From NCBI GenBank assembly GCA_913042205.1, contig CAJWIY010000001.1, positions 54,998-118,997 of the forward strand: a DNA stretch of 64,000 nt, written 5' to 3'. The translations under genes were made by a program, and so were the position numbers. Source of the stretch: an uncultured Gammaproteobacteria bacterium (lineage in GTDB: Bacteria; Pseudomonadota; Gammaproteobacteria; Pseudomonadales; Litorivicinaceae). The notes below the pieces were generated by a model that saw nothing but the letters and a program-made list of their open reading frames with translations, made no database searches and was not told where the DNA came from. Of the stretch, positions 19,402 to 29,117 are shown in pieces (positions within the stretch are counted from its first letter, which is position 1; each line of letters opens with the position of its first letter).

Positions 19402-19972
19402 GTAGACTCCATTTGACAAGCCGTTGGCCCAAGCGCACGGCCATATCCTTCTCGTGTGGGCGAAGCTTTTCGGCATCCAGGTGTGTCGGACCGTAGGGTG
19501 TTCCACCACCTTCAGTTGCCGCTAATCCCGGATCCGAGTAGGGACAGCCCATAATAACCATTCCGTGGTGCAACAGCGGAGTCATCATTGATTGCAGAAC
19601 TGACTCGTGGCCTCCATGCAGAGAGGATGCGGACGCAAACACAGCACCCGGTTTATCAATCATGGCCCCTGATAGCCACAAATCTGATGTTGTTTCTAGA
19701 AAACCTTTTAGAGGTGCAGCCATGGTGCCAAAACGCGCCGGTGAGCCAAGCGCAAGCCCATCGCACTCTCGTAAATCATCTTTGGTCGCGAACAAGTATC
19801 CAAGCTCGCTTTCGAATGTGTCCTCGGACGCTGGCTCAGAAGCCGGTCTGAGGTTCGGCACAGTCCGCAGCTTTGCCTCACCGCCTCCCAGTTCGATACC
19901 AGCCGCCACTGCTTCGGCCAGATCAGCAATATGGCCAGTACGGCTGTAGAAAAGGACAAGGATCTGGGTCAT
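19394..19972 (-). CDS. WrbA-family NAD(P)H:quinone oxidoreductase
   Basis: Flavodoxin-fold FMN enzyme of 192 aa for two-electron reduction of quinones. The phosphate-binding loop is [17 protein letters not shown] at the N-terminus; [18 protein letters not shown] (about 75-92) and the [14 protein letters not shown] region are typical. Cytoplasmic. Its ATG overlaps the proS stop as ATGA (19969-19972), so it is translated with prolyl-tRNA synthetase, an arrangement also seen in other gammaproteobacteria. Confidence 0.9.
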   Translation of the reverse strand: MTQILVLFYSRTGHIADLAEAVAAGIELGGGEAKLRTVPNLRPASEPASEDTFESELGYLFATKDDLRECDGLALGSPARFGTMAAPLKGFLETTSDLWLSGAMIDKPGAVFASASSLHGGHESVLQSMMTPLLHHGMVIMGCPYSDPGLAATEGGGTPYGPTHLDAEKLRPHEKDMAVRLGQRLVKWSLHD

Positions 19973-21678
19973 TCGATTTTCACCACAAGGTCTACAATTT
20001 CTGAGAGCGGCACCCGGGTCGCACTATCTTTCGTTCTTTGTTTGAGTTCGACTTCAGACTCTTCAAGGGTCTTTGCACTGACGACAATCCGAATCGGGAT
20101 ACCGATTAGGTCCATGTCTGCGAAGCGTGGGCCCGGGCCCAGATTACGATCATCAAGTAACACCTCGAGACCTCGGTCTTCCAGTCGGTTCTGGATTCGG
20201 ACTGCCTCTACATCCACAGCGGGATTCTTATTGCCGCCGATTGGTACGATACAGACGTCGAAAGGTGATAGTGACTTGGTCCAGCAGATTCCGCGATCAT
20301 CATGACGCTGCTCGATTGCGGCTGCGACGATCCTCGTTACTCCAATACCATAGCAACCCATGAATAGGGCTGTTTGTTTTCCATTTTCATCAAGAACATC
20401 TGCTTGCATTGCGAGTGAGTACTTTTGACCGAGTTGAAACACGTGTCCGACCTCGATTCCACGACGGATTAGATATTGACCTGATCCATCTGGAGCTGGG
20501 TCTCCTTCAACAGCATTCCGCAGATCTGCTGTTTCTGGATCGTCACAATCGCGACCCCAGTTAATCCCAAAATAATGCCAGCCATCTTCGTTGGCACCAG
20601 CTCCGAAGTCAGAACAGATGGCAGCCTGTCTGTCGGTCACCAGAGGTATTTTACAATTCACTGGACCTAAAGATCCCGGACCGGCTCCCATTACGGCTCT
20701 AATCTCCTTTTCTGTTGCAAAGGTAAGCGGGCTCCTGACCATCGGATGGTTCTCTGCTTTGACCTCATTCAGTGTGTGGTCACCACGAAGAATGAGTGCT
20801 ATGAAATCAACCTCGCACGAATCGGAAGCGCGTACGATCAATGTTTTGACAGTTTTTTGGATGTCGATCCCGAAATCGTTTACTAGCGCTTCGATAGTTT
20901 TTTGAGTCGGTGTTTCGACCTTCCGCATCTGCTCATCAGGATCCAGGCGTGCTCCTGAGGCGACACATTCTGCTTTTTCGATATTAGCGGCGTAGTTCGA
21001 CCCATCCGAAAAGACGATGTCGTCTTCGCCCGAGTCTGCGAGCACATGAAATTCTTGTGATCCGCTGCCACCGATAGCGCCCGAATCGGCTAGAACCGCG
21101 CGATAATCTAAGCCAATCCGGTCGAAGATTCGACAATAGGCGTCATACATAGCTTGATAGCTCTGTTGCATACCATCCTCATTGCTATCAAAAGAGTAGG
21201 CATCTTTCATGATGAATTCGCGTGAACGCATCACACCGAAGCGAGGGCGAACTTCGTCCCGGAATTTTGTTTGCACCTGATACAAGTTAAGAGGAAGTTG
21301 TTTGTATGAACTGACCTCGCGGCGGACGATGTCGGTGATAACTTCCTCATGTGTCGGCCCCAAACAAAAATCTCTTTTGTGTCGGTCCTTGAGCCGCAAA
21401 AGTTCCGGCCCAAATTGGCTCCAACGACCGGACTCTTGCCACAGTTCAGATGGTTGAACGCCAGACATCAAGACTTCTTGAGCGCCCGCCCGGTCCATTT
21501 CTTCTCGAACGATTCGCTCGACTTTCTTTAATACACGAAGCCCGAGCGGCAACCATGTGTATAGCCCCGAGGCAAGCTGCCGGATCATTCCGGCGCGTAG
21601 CATTAGCCTATGGCTGACCAAGACGGTATCGACAGGGTCTTCTCTGAGTGTCGGAAGTAACATTTCGGAGGTCCGCAT
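19969..21678 (-). CDS. proS: Prolyl-tRNA synthetase
   Basis: Class II synthetase charging tRNA-Pro. The sequence starts [15 protein letters not shown] and has motif 2 in [26 protein letters not shown] (about 150) and motif 3 in [21 protein letters not shown] (about 455). At 569 aa with the segment from about 230 to 390 between motifs 2 and 3 it is the bacterial form carrying the YbaK-like editing domain. C-terminal anticodon-binding domain present. The 150-base gap upstream contains a TATACT that could be a -10 box but without a convincing -35. Confidence 0.97.
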   Translation of the reverse strand: MRTSEMLLPTLREDPVDTVLVSHRLMLRAGMIRQLASGLYTWLPLGLRVLKKVERIVREEMDRAGAQEVLMSGVQPSELWQESGRWSQFGPELLRLKDRHKRDFCLGPTHEEVITDIVRREVSSYKQLPLNLYQVQTKFRDEVRPRFGVMRSREFIMKDAYSFDSNEDGMQQSYQAMYDAYCRIFDRIGLDYRAVLADSGAIGGSGSQEFHVLADSGEDDIVFSDGSNYAANIEKAECVASGARLDPDEQMRKVETPTQKTIEALVNDFGIDIQKTVKTLIVRASDSCEVDFIALILRGDHTLNEVKAENHPMVRSPLTFATEKEIRAVMGAGPGSLGPVNCKIPLVTDRQAAICSDFGAGANEDGWHYFGINWGRDCDDPETADLRNAVEGDPAPDGSGQYLIRRGIEVGHVFQLGQKYSLAMQADVLDENGKQTALFMGCYGIGVTRIVAAAIEQRHDDRGICWTKSLSPFDVCIVPIGGNKNPAVDVEAVRIQNRLEDRGLEVLLDDRNLGPGPRFADMDLIGIPIRIVVSAKTLEESEVELKQRTKDSATRVPLSEIVDLVVKIE

Positions 21679-21830
21679 AACGCATCCACTTGTTCCAAGT
21701 CTTAAAGAGCTAAGTATAACGGGCTTCAGCCCTGAGAAGTGGAAAGCAAACCTACTTTGTGTGGGACATGTTTCACTAGCCTCATGCAGGCCAGACTTAG
21801 CAGAGTGGAAAAACGTGGTTCGGCGATGCC

Positions 21831-22982
21831 TTAGATTGAGATATTCTCATCTAGTGCTTTGAAGGGTGTATGACTATCACAGGTCTCAAAATATCGATCG
21901 ATGTGATTTCTCTCGCTGATAAGGAACTGCTTGATTGCTACCTGAAATTCAGAATGCTTTACCCAATGCAGGCTGCGGGTTTTAACCGGTCTGAATCCTC
22001 GTGCAATTTTGTGCTCGCCTTGTGCACCAGGGTCAAAACGCTCAATCCCAAGCTCAATGGCGTCCTCGATCCACTGGTGAAAACAGGTCTCAAAGTGCAG
22101 ACAATCAACCTCGTATAAAGCCCCCCAGTAGCGACCATAAAAATTCTTTGTATCTCTTAAGCAAAACGACATTGCGATACGTTTACCTCGGTGGATTGCA
22201 AACGCCACGCGAATCGACTCGGGGATACGGTTGACCGCATATTCGAAAAAGGCACGGTTCAGATATCCAAGACTACCCCGTAATCGGTAGGTCATTTGAT
22301 AGCACTGGAATATGATGTCGATCGCCTGATTATCCAATTGGCACCCACTCAGTCGCTCGAACACAATCCCCTGATCAGAAACACGTCTTCGTTCTCTGCG
22401 AACCTCTTTTCTGCGTTTTGAATTAAATGTCGCAAGATGCTCATCAAAGTTCTTAAATCCATCATTAAACCAGTGAAACTGGACACCGAAGCGTTCGAGC
22501 CATGATCCATCAGAGCGCAGGAGTTGTGAGCTTCGCTCGTCAGGAAATAAGATATGCCAACTTGATACTCGCTCTGCGAATTCGTTTTTGAGTGCCTCAA
22601 TAAGTTGCCCCGTGATTTTAACGTAATCCTCGCCATCCTTTAAAAGAACGCGAGGCCCAGTGGCTGGCGTAAATGGAATAGCAGTGACGCACTTTGGATA
22701 GTAGTTGATGCCGGTCCGATGATAGGCGTCAGCCCATGCCCAATCAAACACGTATTCGCCGTAGGAGTCAGATTTAAGGTAGCAGACCATGGCACCGACG
22801 AGGTCGCTGCCCCTTTTCACCGATGCATAGAGTGGTTGCCAGCCAGTGCCCTCACCAACGCTCTCAGAATCCTCTAGGGATGATAGAAAGCCGTGTAGAA
22901 GACAAGGATAGCGAGAAGGATTGAGGGCATCCCACTCTTCTGGCCTAAAGGCATGTATCGACGGATGTAATCCTGATTGCAT
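21831..22982 (-). CDS. COG3146-type GNAT/FemAB-like protein
   Basis: A 383-residue protein of the family annotated as peptidoglycan biosynthesis/GNAT acyltransferase-like (COG3146). Characteristic stretches are [30 protein letters not shown] near the start, [52 protein letters not shown] in the middle and [26 protein letters not shown] near the end. The fold is thought to be a double GNAT as in FemAB enzymes that add amino acids to lipid II, but no biochemical role is established for this subgroup. It follows DUF3108 by 14 bases in the purM-purN operon. Confidence 0.82.
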   Translation of the reverse strand: MQSGLHPSIHAFRPEEWDALNPSRYPCLLHGFLSSLEDSESVGEGTGWQPLYASVKRGSDLVGAMVCYLKSDSYGEYVFDWAWADAYHRTGINYYPKCVTAIPFTPATGPRVLLKDGEDYVKITGQLIEALKNEFAERVSSWHILFPDERSSQLLRSDGSWLERFGVQFHWFNDGFKNFDEHLATFNSKRRKEVRRERRRVSDQGIVFERLSGCQLDNQAIDIIFQCYQMTYRLRGSLGYLNRAFFEYAVNRIPESIRVAFAIHRGKRIAMSFCLRDTKNFYGRYWGALYEVDCLHFETCFHQWIEDAIELGIERFDPGAQGEHKIARGFRPVKTRSLHWVKHSEFQVAIKQFLISERNHIDRYFETCDSHTPFKALDENISI

Positions 22983-22996
22983 ATTGCCCTCGGTCG

Positions 22997-23689
22997 TTAG
23001 GGCGTCCCTGATTTTTTGAAGGCTTTTAGCGTCAATGCAAAAAGCCGCTTTCTGTCATGTTTTTGAAGTTTCACTAGTTGATAGTCTAGTGACGGGGCCA
23101 GCCAAAACTCAAAGGAACGCTCCGACGCTGGATTATCCTCCGTGAGCATGAATTTCTGAGCTTCGATTTTTCCGTAAGGGGTATCCAACATCTCGAGCTC
23201 ACCCGCTGAAATAGTGCGGGCTTTTACATCGTCACCATCAAGCATGTTTATGGTATTCGGTAGGTCTTTTTCGTTCATCAACAGGTACGCTAACTGTAGC
23301 CGAAACCCGAGAGGGTCGAGTGCGTTTATCGGTATGGGTAACTCATTACGCTCGGGCTGGTGTAACCAGGTTAGCATTCCTGTGTTCCAGTTGAACCGGA
23401 AGTGACGTCCCTTAGTACGACCGAGGATATTCTGAGTGTAGCTGTAGTCCAGCGGTCTCCATCCGCTTTCTGGAAAATAAAGCAGGTTGGTTGTTTCGTT
23501 AGCAGAACCAACACTCGCTTTGGCGTCTAAGATAATTTGATAGCGGTTTCCGTTTTTTTTCAGTGTCTCAGTTGCCTCAGCCTTAAGCTTCAGGCCTACG
23601 CTCCAAAGCATGTCATATTTGGCTTCATAGCCTCGTGCGAGGGCAGGCAGACAAACCAAGTAAGTCAGTAAAAACAAAATTTTCAACAT
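22997..23689 (-). CDS. DUF3108 periplasmic protein
   Basis: A 230-residue exported protein. The signal peptide is MLKILFLLTYLVCLPALARG. The remainder is beta-rich: YEAKYDMLWSVGLKLKAEATETL, then NLLYFPESGWRPLDYSYTQNILG and the C-terminal FWLAPSLDYQLVKLQKHDRKRLFAL, all typical of DUF3108. The start overlaps purN by 7 bases; in gammaproteobacteria this gene commonly follows purN. Function unknown; an envelope role is likely from the signal peptide. Confidence 0.88.
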   Translation of the reverse strand: MLKILFLLTYLVCLPALARGYEAKYDMLWSVGLKLKAEATETLKKNGNRYQIILDAKASVGSANETTNLLYFPESGWRPLDYSYTQNILGRTKGRHFRFNWNTGMLTWLHQPERNELPIPINALDPLGFRLQLAYLLMNEKDLPNTINMLDGDDVKARTISAGELEMLDTPYGKIEAQKFMLTEDNPASERSFEFWLAPSLDYQLVKLQKHDRKRLFALTLKAFKKSGTP

Positions 23690-24261
23690 TCAATCAACCC
23701 TAAAGAGAGATCGCGGATCACCGAAGGATACAGTGTATGTTCGGCATCGAGGACTCTTGCCTTGAGCGTTTCTTCCGTGTCCTCGCGCATTACGGGAACC
23801 TTAACTTGTCGAATTACGTTACCCGCGTCGACTTCCGAAGTGACCCAGTGCACAGTTGCGCCAGTATAATTGTCGCCGGCTTCCAGAGCACGCTTATGTG
23901 TATTCAAGCCTTTGTATTTAGGCAGCAGCGAGGGGTGTATGTTTATCAGCCGTCTATCGTAATGAGTTACAAAGTCGCCGGTAAGGATACGCATGAAGCC
24001 CACTAATGCGACGACGTCGGGCTCGTAGGTATCGATAACCTGTATCAATGCGTGATCGAAGGCGGATCGGTTAGGGAAGTCCTGGTGCGACAGAACTTTG
24101 GTGGGTATTTTGGCATTACCTGCTCGCTCGAGCCCCAGAGCGGTTTCCGTATTAGAAATCACGGCAACGATTCTTGCGCCCCCAAGCATGTCGTTCGCCT
24201 GCCAATTGATGAGCGCCTGTAAATTCGTTCCTCTGCCCGATATCAGACAAACAACACGCAT
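23683..24261 (-). CDS. purN: Phosphoribosylglycinamide formyltransferase
   Basis: Third step of purine synthesis: transfers formyl from 10-formyl-THF to GAR. The true start is the ATG at 24261 (MRVVCLISGRGTNLQALI), which shares a base with the purM stop (TAATG); the ORF-track extension of 50 residues lies inside purM. This gives 192 aa. Catalytic features are INIHPSLLPKYKGLNTHKRALEAGD (Asn and His) and VTSEVDAGNVIRQVKVPV (Asp). It consumes the one-carbon units that the dmd/gcv/glyA genes earlier in the window can feed. Confidence 0.96.
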   Translation of the reverse strand: MRVVCLISGRGTNLQALINWQANDMLGGARIVAVISNTETALGLERAGNAKIPTKVLSHQDFPNRSAFDHALIQVIDTYEPDVVALVGFMRILTGDFVTHYDRRLINIHPSLLPKYKGLNTHKRALEAGDNYTGATVHWVTSEVDAGNVIRQVKVPVMREDTEETLKARVLDAEHTLYPSVIRDLSLGLIEC

Positions 24262-25316
24262 TAAGCAAAAGCCCCGGAGAAAACGACTGGTTGCGGTGTG
24301 CGTTGGATTAATTCCCCAATAACGAGAGGATGCTCGCCGGCTGTCGTGAGGACCTGTGAGACGATCGTCACGTGTTCTGGGGGACAGAACAAGATAAACC
24401 CAATACCGCAATTGAAGGTGCGAAGCATTTCTTCTGTTCCAACGTTACCTTCAGCTTTAAGCCACTTAAAAATCGTGGGACGTTTCCATGAGTCGAGATC
24501 AATTGATGCTGTGAGATTACTGTCAAAAGAGCGAGGCAGATTTTCTTGAAACCCACCTCCCGTTACGTGCACTGCGCCAGACACGTGGCCGGTTGCCATT
24601 GCTTGAAGGACCGCCTTAACATAGATCCGGGTGGGCTTCATGACTGCATCAATAAGGAGCTCACCGGACGCGAGTTCTTCGGCGACAGGATTGATACCGG
24701 CGTTTGTAATCACTTTACGAATTAGCGAATAGCCATTGCTGTGTGGTCCAGATGAGGGCAGGCCGATGATCACATCGCCGGCCCTCACGCGACTACCATC
24801 GAGAATATTTGATTCTTCGGCGACGCCGACACAGAAGCCTGCAAGATCGTAATCACCTGTTTGGTACATACCCGGCATTTCAGCGGTTTCACCCCCGGCT
24901 AGTGCACATCCAGCGAGTTCACATCCATTCGCGATTGAGGCTATGACTGCCTCAGCGATATCGACGTCTAGTTGGCCGGTTGCGTAATAATCGAGAAAAA
25001 AAAGAGGTTCAGCGTTGGAAACGATCAAATCGTTTACGCACATCGCGACCAAATCTTCACCAATTTGCTTGTGACGATGATGCTGAATTGCGAGCTTCAA
25101 TTTGGTGCCGACGCCATCGGTTCCTGAGACCAGTACAGGGTTACGATAGCCCTCTGGAATTTTAAAAAACGCTCCGAACCCGCCGAGGGCTCCTAATGAT
25201 TCTCTACGTGCTGTTCTCTTCGCGTGTGGTTTGATGCGTTCGATGAGTGCGTTACCCGCATTGATATCGACACCAGCGTCTCGGTATGTGAGACCTTTCT
25301 GATGATTGTGAGACAT
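24261..25316 (-). CDS. purM: Phosphoribosylformylglycinamidine cyclo-ligase (AIR synthetase)
   Basis: Fifth step of purine synthesis, ATP-dependent ring closure of FGAM to AIR. Motifs include LTYRDAGVDINAGNALIERI at the start, GGFGAFFKIPEGYRNPVLVSGTDGVGTKLKLAI (the nucleotide-binding glycine-rich region) and GLPSSGPHSNGYSLIRKV. The ORF track starts on a TTG at 25367; I prefer the ATG at 25316 (MSHNHQKGLTYRDAG), giving 351 aa, near E. coli PurM length. Neither start has a strong RBS, so the longer 368-aa form is possible. Divergent from the DUF2066-hda pair. Confidence 0.95.
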   Translation of the reverse strand: MSHNHQKGLTYRDAGVDINAGNALIERIKPHAKRTARRESLGALGGFGAFFKIPEGYRNPVLVSGTDGVGTKLKLAIQHHRHKQIGEDLVAMCVNDLIVSNAEPLFFLDYYATGQLDVDIAEAVIASIANGCELAGCALAGGETAEMPGMYQTGDYDLAGFCVGVAEESNILDGSRVRAGDVIIGLPSSGPHSNGYSLIRKVITNAGINPVAEELASGELLIDAVMKPTRIYVKAVLQAMATGHVSGAVHVTGGGFQENLPRSFDSNLTASIDLDSWKRPTIFKWLKAEGNVGTEEMLRTFNCGIGFILFCPPEHVTIVSQVLTTAGEHPLVIGELIQRTPQPVVFSGAFA

Positions 25317-25392
25317 TGACTTGATGGCTTCCTGCGTGATTGATTCGGGAAGTGTATCATCTGCCAAGATAACAGAACCAATGTGAGGTCCT

Positions 25393-26412
25393 ATGGTTGC
25401 CCGATTTCTAATTGTCGTCGCGTGCTTACTCCCGACCGCGGTGAGCGCGCTCGAGTACCGCGTTGAGGTAGGGGAGCCGTCTCTGTTCGATGTTGAGAAT
25501 TCAATCGAGAACGTAATTATCGGTGCGGCGGAAAAAATGACGGGTGTTCCACAGCCACAGATGATCAGTCATGCTCCTGATCTATTCAGTCTGTCTGAAG
25601 CTCTGGTGAACTCCTATGGTTATGATGACAATGTTTTCATCGTTGATATTGACGTTGACGGCCTGAAAACGAGACTTAAGACAGCTGGTATTGATTTATG
25701 GGAATCCGAACGCCCTGAGTTTCTGATTTGGGCAACAGAAGAGCGAGGACTCGAACGGTTAATGATCGGCCAGGAGCCTAACCGAATAATTGAGCGTCTA
25801 ATGGCCGCAAGTGAGCGATTTGGTGTACCAATGCAAAGGCCATTGATGGATCTTGAAGATACTTTGGCTCTATCTCCCGCCGAGATATGGGGAGAATTTG
25901 CAGGAGCAGTAAACAATGCATCTTCCCGCTATGGCATCGAGCATGTCTTAGTGGTTGGTGATCGACCAGAGCGCCAATCGATGAAATATTGGTTGTTTGA
26001 GTCGAATGGAGAGTATCGTTCGGGAGAGTTATCTGGTGTCGATGCAGATGAGCGCGCGAATGAGCTGGTTGCCGTGGTCATGCAATACGCGAGATCAATT
26101 TCTAATAACGTGGGGAAAAGTCGAGTGGTCTCAGACAGAGTGGCCGGCTCATCGGTTTCACTGCAGCCTCAAATGCAGGACGTCGCCGGGCAATGGACCG
26201 TGCGGGTAGAATATGACGACGTGATTCGATTAATGGAGCTGATCGATCACATTGAGGCGGCCGACTCTGTAACGATTCACGCTACTGAGATACGGGCCAA
26301 TGACGCAACGATTGTTCTGAAAACGGATCTGTCACTTGCCGTGACTGATGATTTGGTCTCAGACTTCACACCTGTTCAATTTATTTCGCCGCTCGTTTAT
26401 TCGCTCAAGTGA
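25393..26412 (+). CDS. DUF2066 exported protein
   Basis: A 339-residue secreted protein with signal peptide MVARFLIVVACLLPTAVSA. DUF2066 genes typically sit between purM and hda in gammaproteobacteria, and that order is kept here (without the permease gene often found between). The sequence EYRVEVGEPSLFDVENSIENVIIGAAEKM and the paired internal repeats ending VRVEYDDVIRLMELIDHI fit the family. Function unknown, periplasmic. GAGG lies just upstream of the ATG. Overlaps the hda start by 4 bases. Confidence 0.85.
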   Translation: MVARFLIVVACLLPTAVSALEYRVEVGEPSLFDVENSIENVIIGAAEKMTGVPQPQMISHAPDLFSLSEALVNSYGYDDNVFIVDIDVDGLKTRLKTAGIDLWESERPEFLIWATEERGLERLMIGQEPNRIIERLMAASERFGVPMQRPLMDLEDTLALSPAEIWGEFAGAVNNASSRYGIEHVLVVGDRPERQSMKYWLFESNGEYRSGELSGVDADERANELVAVVMQYARSISNNVGKSRVVSDRVAGSSVSLQPQMQDVAGQWTVRVEYDDVIRLMELIDHIEAADSVTIHATEIRANDATIVLKTDLSLAVTDDLVSDFTPVQFISPLVYSLK

Positions 26413-27101
26413 TTAAGTCCTTGCCCCTACAAGAAATACTCAAGTTTGAGAAGCCGGCGGGCTACTCCTTTGACTGTTGGATCGAGACTCGCCAGCATCG
26501 CATGATTCTTGATTATGTGCGTGATGCTATGACTGAACAGTCGGCCGAGCTTTGGATATACGGCCCACTGGGTGTGGGCAAAACACATTTCGCTTTATTT
26601 GTCGCCGAGCATTTTGATTGCAGTTACTACGATTGCGGAGATATCGATCCTGCTAAAGCAAGCGAATTACTTGAATGGCTTGATATCGATAAGGGTCTTA
26701 TTCTCGACCGAATTGATTTTTGGCTAAATGATATGGAAGCCGAGTCGGCATTATTTTCTTGGTGGAAGCGAAAGCGCAACGCTTTGGTCTTAGTGTCGGA
26801 ACATTCGCCGCATGTTGACCACCAATTTAATTTGCCAGATTTGCGAAGCCGAGCGCATGCAAGCATGATCCTGCGGTTAGAAGGCCTGAACGACGAGGAG
26901 ATAAATGAATTGTTTCACTGCCATCTGCGTAGTTTACATATTGAATTGTCGTCTGATGTACTGCGATTTTTGGCTCCTCGTCTACCACGAAACCCATCCC
27001 GACTTATGAGTTTGGTCCACTTAATTGATCAAGAAAGCTTGAGAGATCAGCGAAAAATAACGATCCCTTGGTTGAAACAGTTTCTTTCTCCACAGCTGTA
27101 A
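26409..27101 (+). CDS. hda: DnaA regulatory inactivator Hda
   Basis: DnaA-like AAA+ protein, 230 aa, that with the DNA-loaded sliding clamp stimulates ATP hydrolysis by DnaA and prevents re-initiation. Walker A is IYGPLGVGKTHFALFV (about residue 52-62), and the sensor/arginine region lies in LEGLNDEEINELFHCH and APRLPRNPSRLMSLVHLID. The N-terminal LPLQEILKFEKPAGYSFD contains a plausible but not canonical clamp-binding peptide. Start codon is GTG at 26409, overlapping the DUF2066 stop. The Walker B segment (WLDIDKGLILDRID) lacks the usual DD pair, reading LDRI, as is common in Hda. Confidence 0.85.
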   Translation: MIKSLPLQEILKFEKPAGYSFDCWIETRQHRMILDYVRDAMTEQSAELWIYGPLGVGKTHFALFVAEHFDCSYYDCGDIDPAKASELLEWLDIDKGLILDRIDFWLNDMEAESALFSWWKRKRNALVLVSEHSPHVDHQFNLPDLRSRAHASMILRLEGLNDEEINELFHCHLRSLHIELSSDVLRFLAPRLPRNPSRLMSLVHLIDQESLRDQRKITIPWLKQFLSPQL

Positions 27102-27105
27102 ACTA

Positions 27106-27121
27106 CTGACATTATTTTCAG
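27106..27121. promoter_or_regulatory. Weak LexA-box-like site upstream of recA
   Basis: CTGACATTATTTTCAG has the CTG-N10-CAG arrangement of the gammaproteobacterial SOS box with an AT-rich core, but lacks the inner T and A of CTGT-N8-ACAG. Its position 75 bases before recA makes it worth marking. No lexA gene is in the window. Confidence 0.35.
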
Positions 27122-27195
27122 TGTTTCCTGCTGACAGCACGTTCGAACATGGTTACTCTTATACGACAGGATAAACACATGAGAAGGGTATTTGA

Positions 27196-28239
27196 ATGGA
27201 TGACAACCGTCGTAAAGCGCTTGATGCAGCGTTAAGTCAGATTGAGCGCCAATTTGGCAAGGGTGCCGTTATGCGCATGGGAGATGCACCACGTGAGGTG
27301 ATCCCTGCCATTTCTACAGGATCCCTGGGGCTCGACATTGCGTTGGGGATCGGTGGTCTTCCAAAAGGACGAATCGTTGAGATTTATGGTCCAGAATCTT
27401 CAGGCAAAACTACGTTGACGTTGCAGACAATTGCGGAGTGCCAAAAAGCTGGTGGCACAGCGGCGTTCATCGATGCTGAGCATGCACTCGATCCCGTATA
27501 TGCTGGCAAATTAGGAGTGAACGTAGATGATTTACTTGTGTCCCAGCCGGATACTGGTGAGCAGGCACTTGAAATCGCCGACATGCTCGTTCGATCTGGG
27601 AGCATTGACATTCTGGTGATTGATTCTGTTGCGGCCTTGACCCCTCGGGCAGAGATTGAGGGCGACATGGGTGATACACATGTCGGACTGCAGGCTCGTC
27701 TCATGAGCCAAGCGCTCCGCAAAATCACAGGTAATATTAAGCGGTCCAACTGCCTGGTGGTCTTCATTAATCAGATACGGATGAAGATAGGAGTTATGTT
27801 TGGAAACCCCGAGACAACCACTGGGGGTAATGCGCTGAAATTTTATAGTTCCGTGCGACTGGATATTCGGCGAATTGGAAGTGTGAAGCAAGGCGATGAA
27901 GTAATTGGGAATGAAACTCGAGTAAAAGTTGTGAAAAACAAGGTATCGCCGCCATTCCGTCAAGCTGAGTTTCAGGTAATGTACGGCCAGGGCATATATC
28001 ACATGGGCGAGCTGCTTGATCTGGGCGTACAGGAAGGCCTGATTGAGAAATCAGGAGCATGGTACTCCTACAATGGACAGCGTATCGGACAGGGGAAAGC
28101 AAACGCTGCCCAGTTCTTTGACGAAAATCGAGCGATGGCCGATGAGATTGAAAAATTGCTCCGTGACCGGTTGCTCGTGGCAGCGGTGAATACAGATGAG
28201 GCCGCGGAAGAGGTCGCAGAGGTTCCGCCCGAGGAGTGA
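27196..28239 (+). CDS. recA: Recombinase RecA
   Basis: DNA strand-exchange protein and SOS coprotease, 347 aa. Walker A is [15 protein letters not shown] (about residue 68), Walker [18 protein letters not shown], loop L2 region [27 protein letters not shown]; the acidic C-terminal tail ([15 protein letters not shown]) is normal. GAGAAGGG lies before the ATG. Unlike the common recA-recX order, recX is 27 kb away at 55629, in front of alaS. Confidence 0.98.
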   Translation: MDDNRRKALDAALSQIERQFGKGAVMRMGDAPREVIPAISTGSLGLDIALGIGGLPKGRIVEIYGPESSGKTTLTLQTIAECQKAGGTAAFIDAEHALDPVYAGKLGVNVDDLLVSQPDTGEQALEIADMLVRSGSIDILVIDSVAALTPRAEIEGDMGDTHVGLQARLMSQALRKITGNIKRSNCLVVFINQIRMKIGVMFGNPETTTGGNALKFYSSVRLDIRRIGSVKQGDEVIGNETRVKVVKNKVSPPFRQAEFQVMYGQGIYHMGELLDLGVQEGLIEKSGAWYSYNGQRIGQGKANAAQFFDENRAMADEIEKLLRDRLLVAAVNTDEAAEEVAEVPPEE

Positions 28240-28262
28240 CGACCTAACGCGTTATTGAGTCA

Positions 28263-29033
28263 GTGGCTACTTTTTTAATAGCGGATCCTATCAGCTGGGT
28301 TTTTGCTCTTCTTGGAGTTTTTATCGTTGGCGTTTCGAAGGGTGGCTTTGGCGGCAGTCTTGGCGTTGTAGGTGTCCCCTTTTTAGCAGTAGCGATCCCG
28401 ATTAATCAGGCAGCAGCGGTTATGCTGATTTGTTTAATCATTATGGACATCACAGGGATTTTTGGTTGGAAGGGTTTGTGGTGTTGGGGGCAATTGGCTC
28501 GTCTGCTACCCGCAGCGGGGCTAGGTGTTTGTTTGGGCGCGATGAGTTTTCATGCGCTATCAGAGAACGCGCTTCAGGTAATGATAGGTGTTATTGGTCT
28601 GGGATTTGCGGTCCAGTGGTGGATCAAACATCTGAATATTGTTGACGACTCTCGACGGACAATTCCTGGCGCGTGGCACACACGTTTTTGGAGTGTGGTC
28701 GCTGGATTTACTAGCTTTAGCGTGCACGCAGGGGGACCGCCGCTGCAGGTTGCTTTACTTCCTCAGAGATTGGAGCCCGCTGTATACGCCGCGACAACGG
28801 TGGTCTTTTTTGCATTCGTTAATATCATTAAAGTATTTCCTTACTACTGGTTAGACCAATTTTCTTCAAAAGTGTTATGGACCGCATTCGTCTTAGCACC
28901 GTTATGCCCGCTCGCGGTTCGGCTTGGAATCTTCCTAAATAAAAGGGTTTCGGAACTTTGGTTTTATAGGGTTTGTTATTTCGGTTTGGTCATTTCTAGT
29001 GGTCGATTATTGATAATTGGTATGACCACTTAG
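28263..29033 (+). CDS. TauE/SafE-family (TSUP) anion permease
   Basis: Eight-helix membrane protein of 256 aa with the two-fold TSUP repeat; the first contains GVSKGGFGGSLGVVGVPFLAV and the second FTSFSVHAGGPPLQVALLPQ. Family members export or import sulfite, sulfoacetate, or other small organic or sulfur anions. Starts on GTG. It lies 84 bases before glcD on the same strand, so a role with glycolate or glyoxylate, or with sulfite from organosulfur catabolism, are both possible; sequence cannot decide. Confidence 0.87.
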   Translation: MATFLIADPISWVFALLGVFIVGVSKGGFGGSLGVVGVPFLAVAIPINQAAAVMLICLIIMDITGIFGWKGLWCWGQLARLLPAAGLGVCLGAMSFHALSENALQVMIGVIGLGFAVQWWIKHLNIVDDSRRTIPGAWHTRFWSVVAGFTSFSVHAGGPPLQVALLPQRLEPAVYAATTVVFFAFVNIIKVFPYYWLDQFSSKVLWTAFVLAPLCPLAVRLGIFLNKRVSELWFYRVCYFGLVISSGRLLIIGMTT

Positions 29034-29117
29034 TCAGGGTTTTAAAGCCGGATTGTGATATCGTTTTATAAACATACTTTCAATTTAACACTAACTAATC
29101 CAAAAAAGGGCGATTGC

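Noticed and set aside
21721-21732. GGGCTTCAGCCC hairpin between the COG3146 gene and proS as a terminator
   Set aside because: Only four pairs and no T-run follow on either strand; the adjacent TATACT may instead be part of a proS promoter, but no -35 was convincing.
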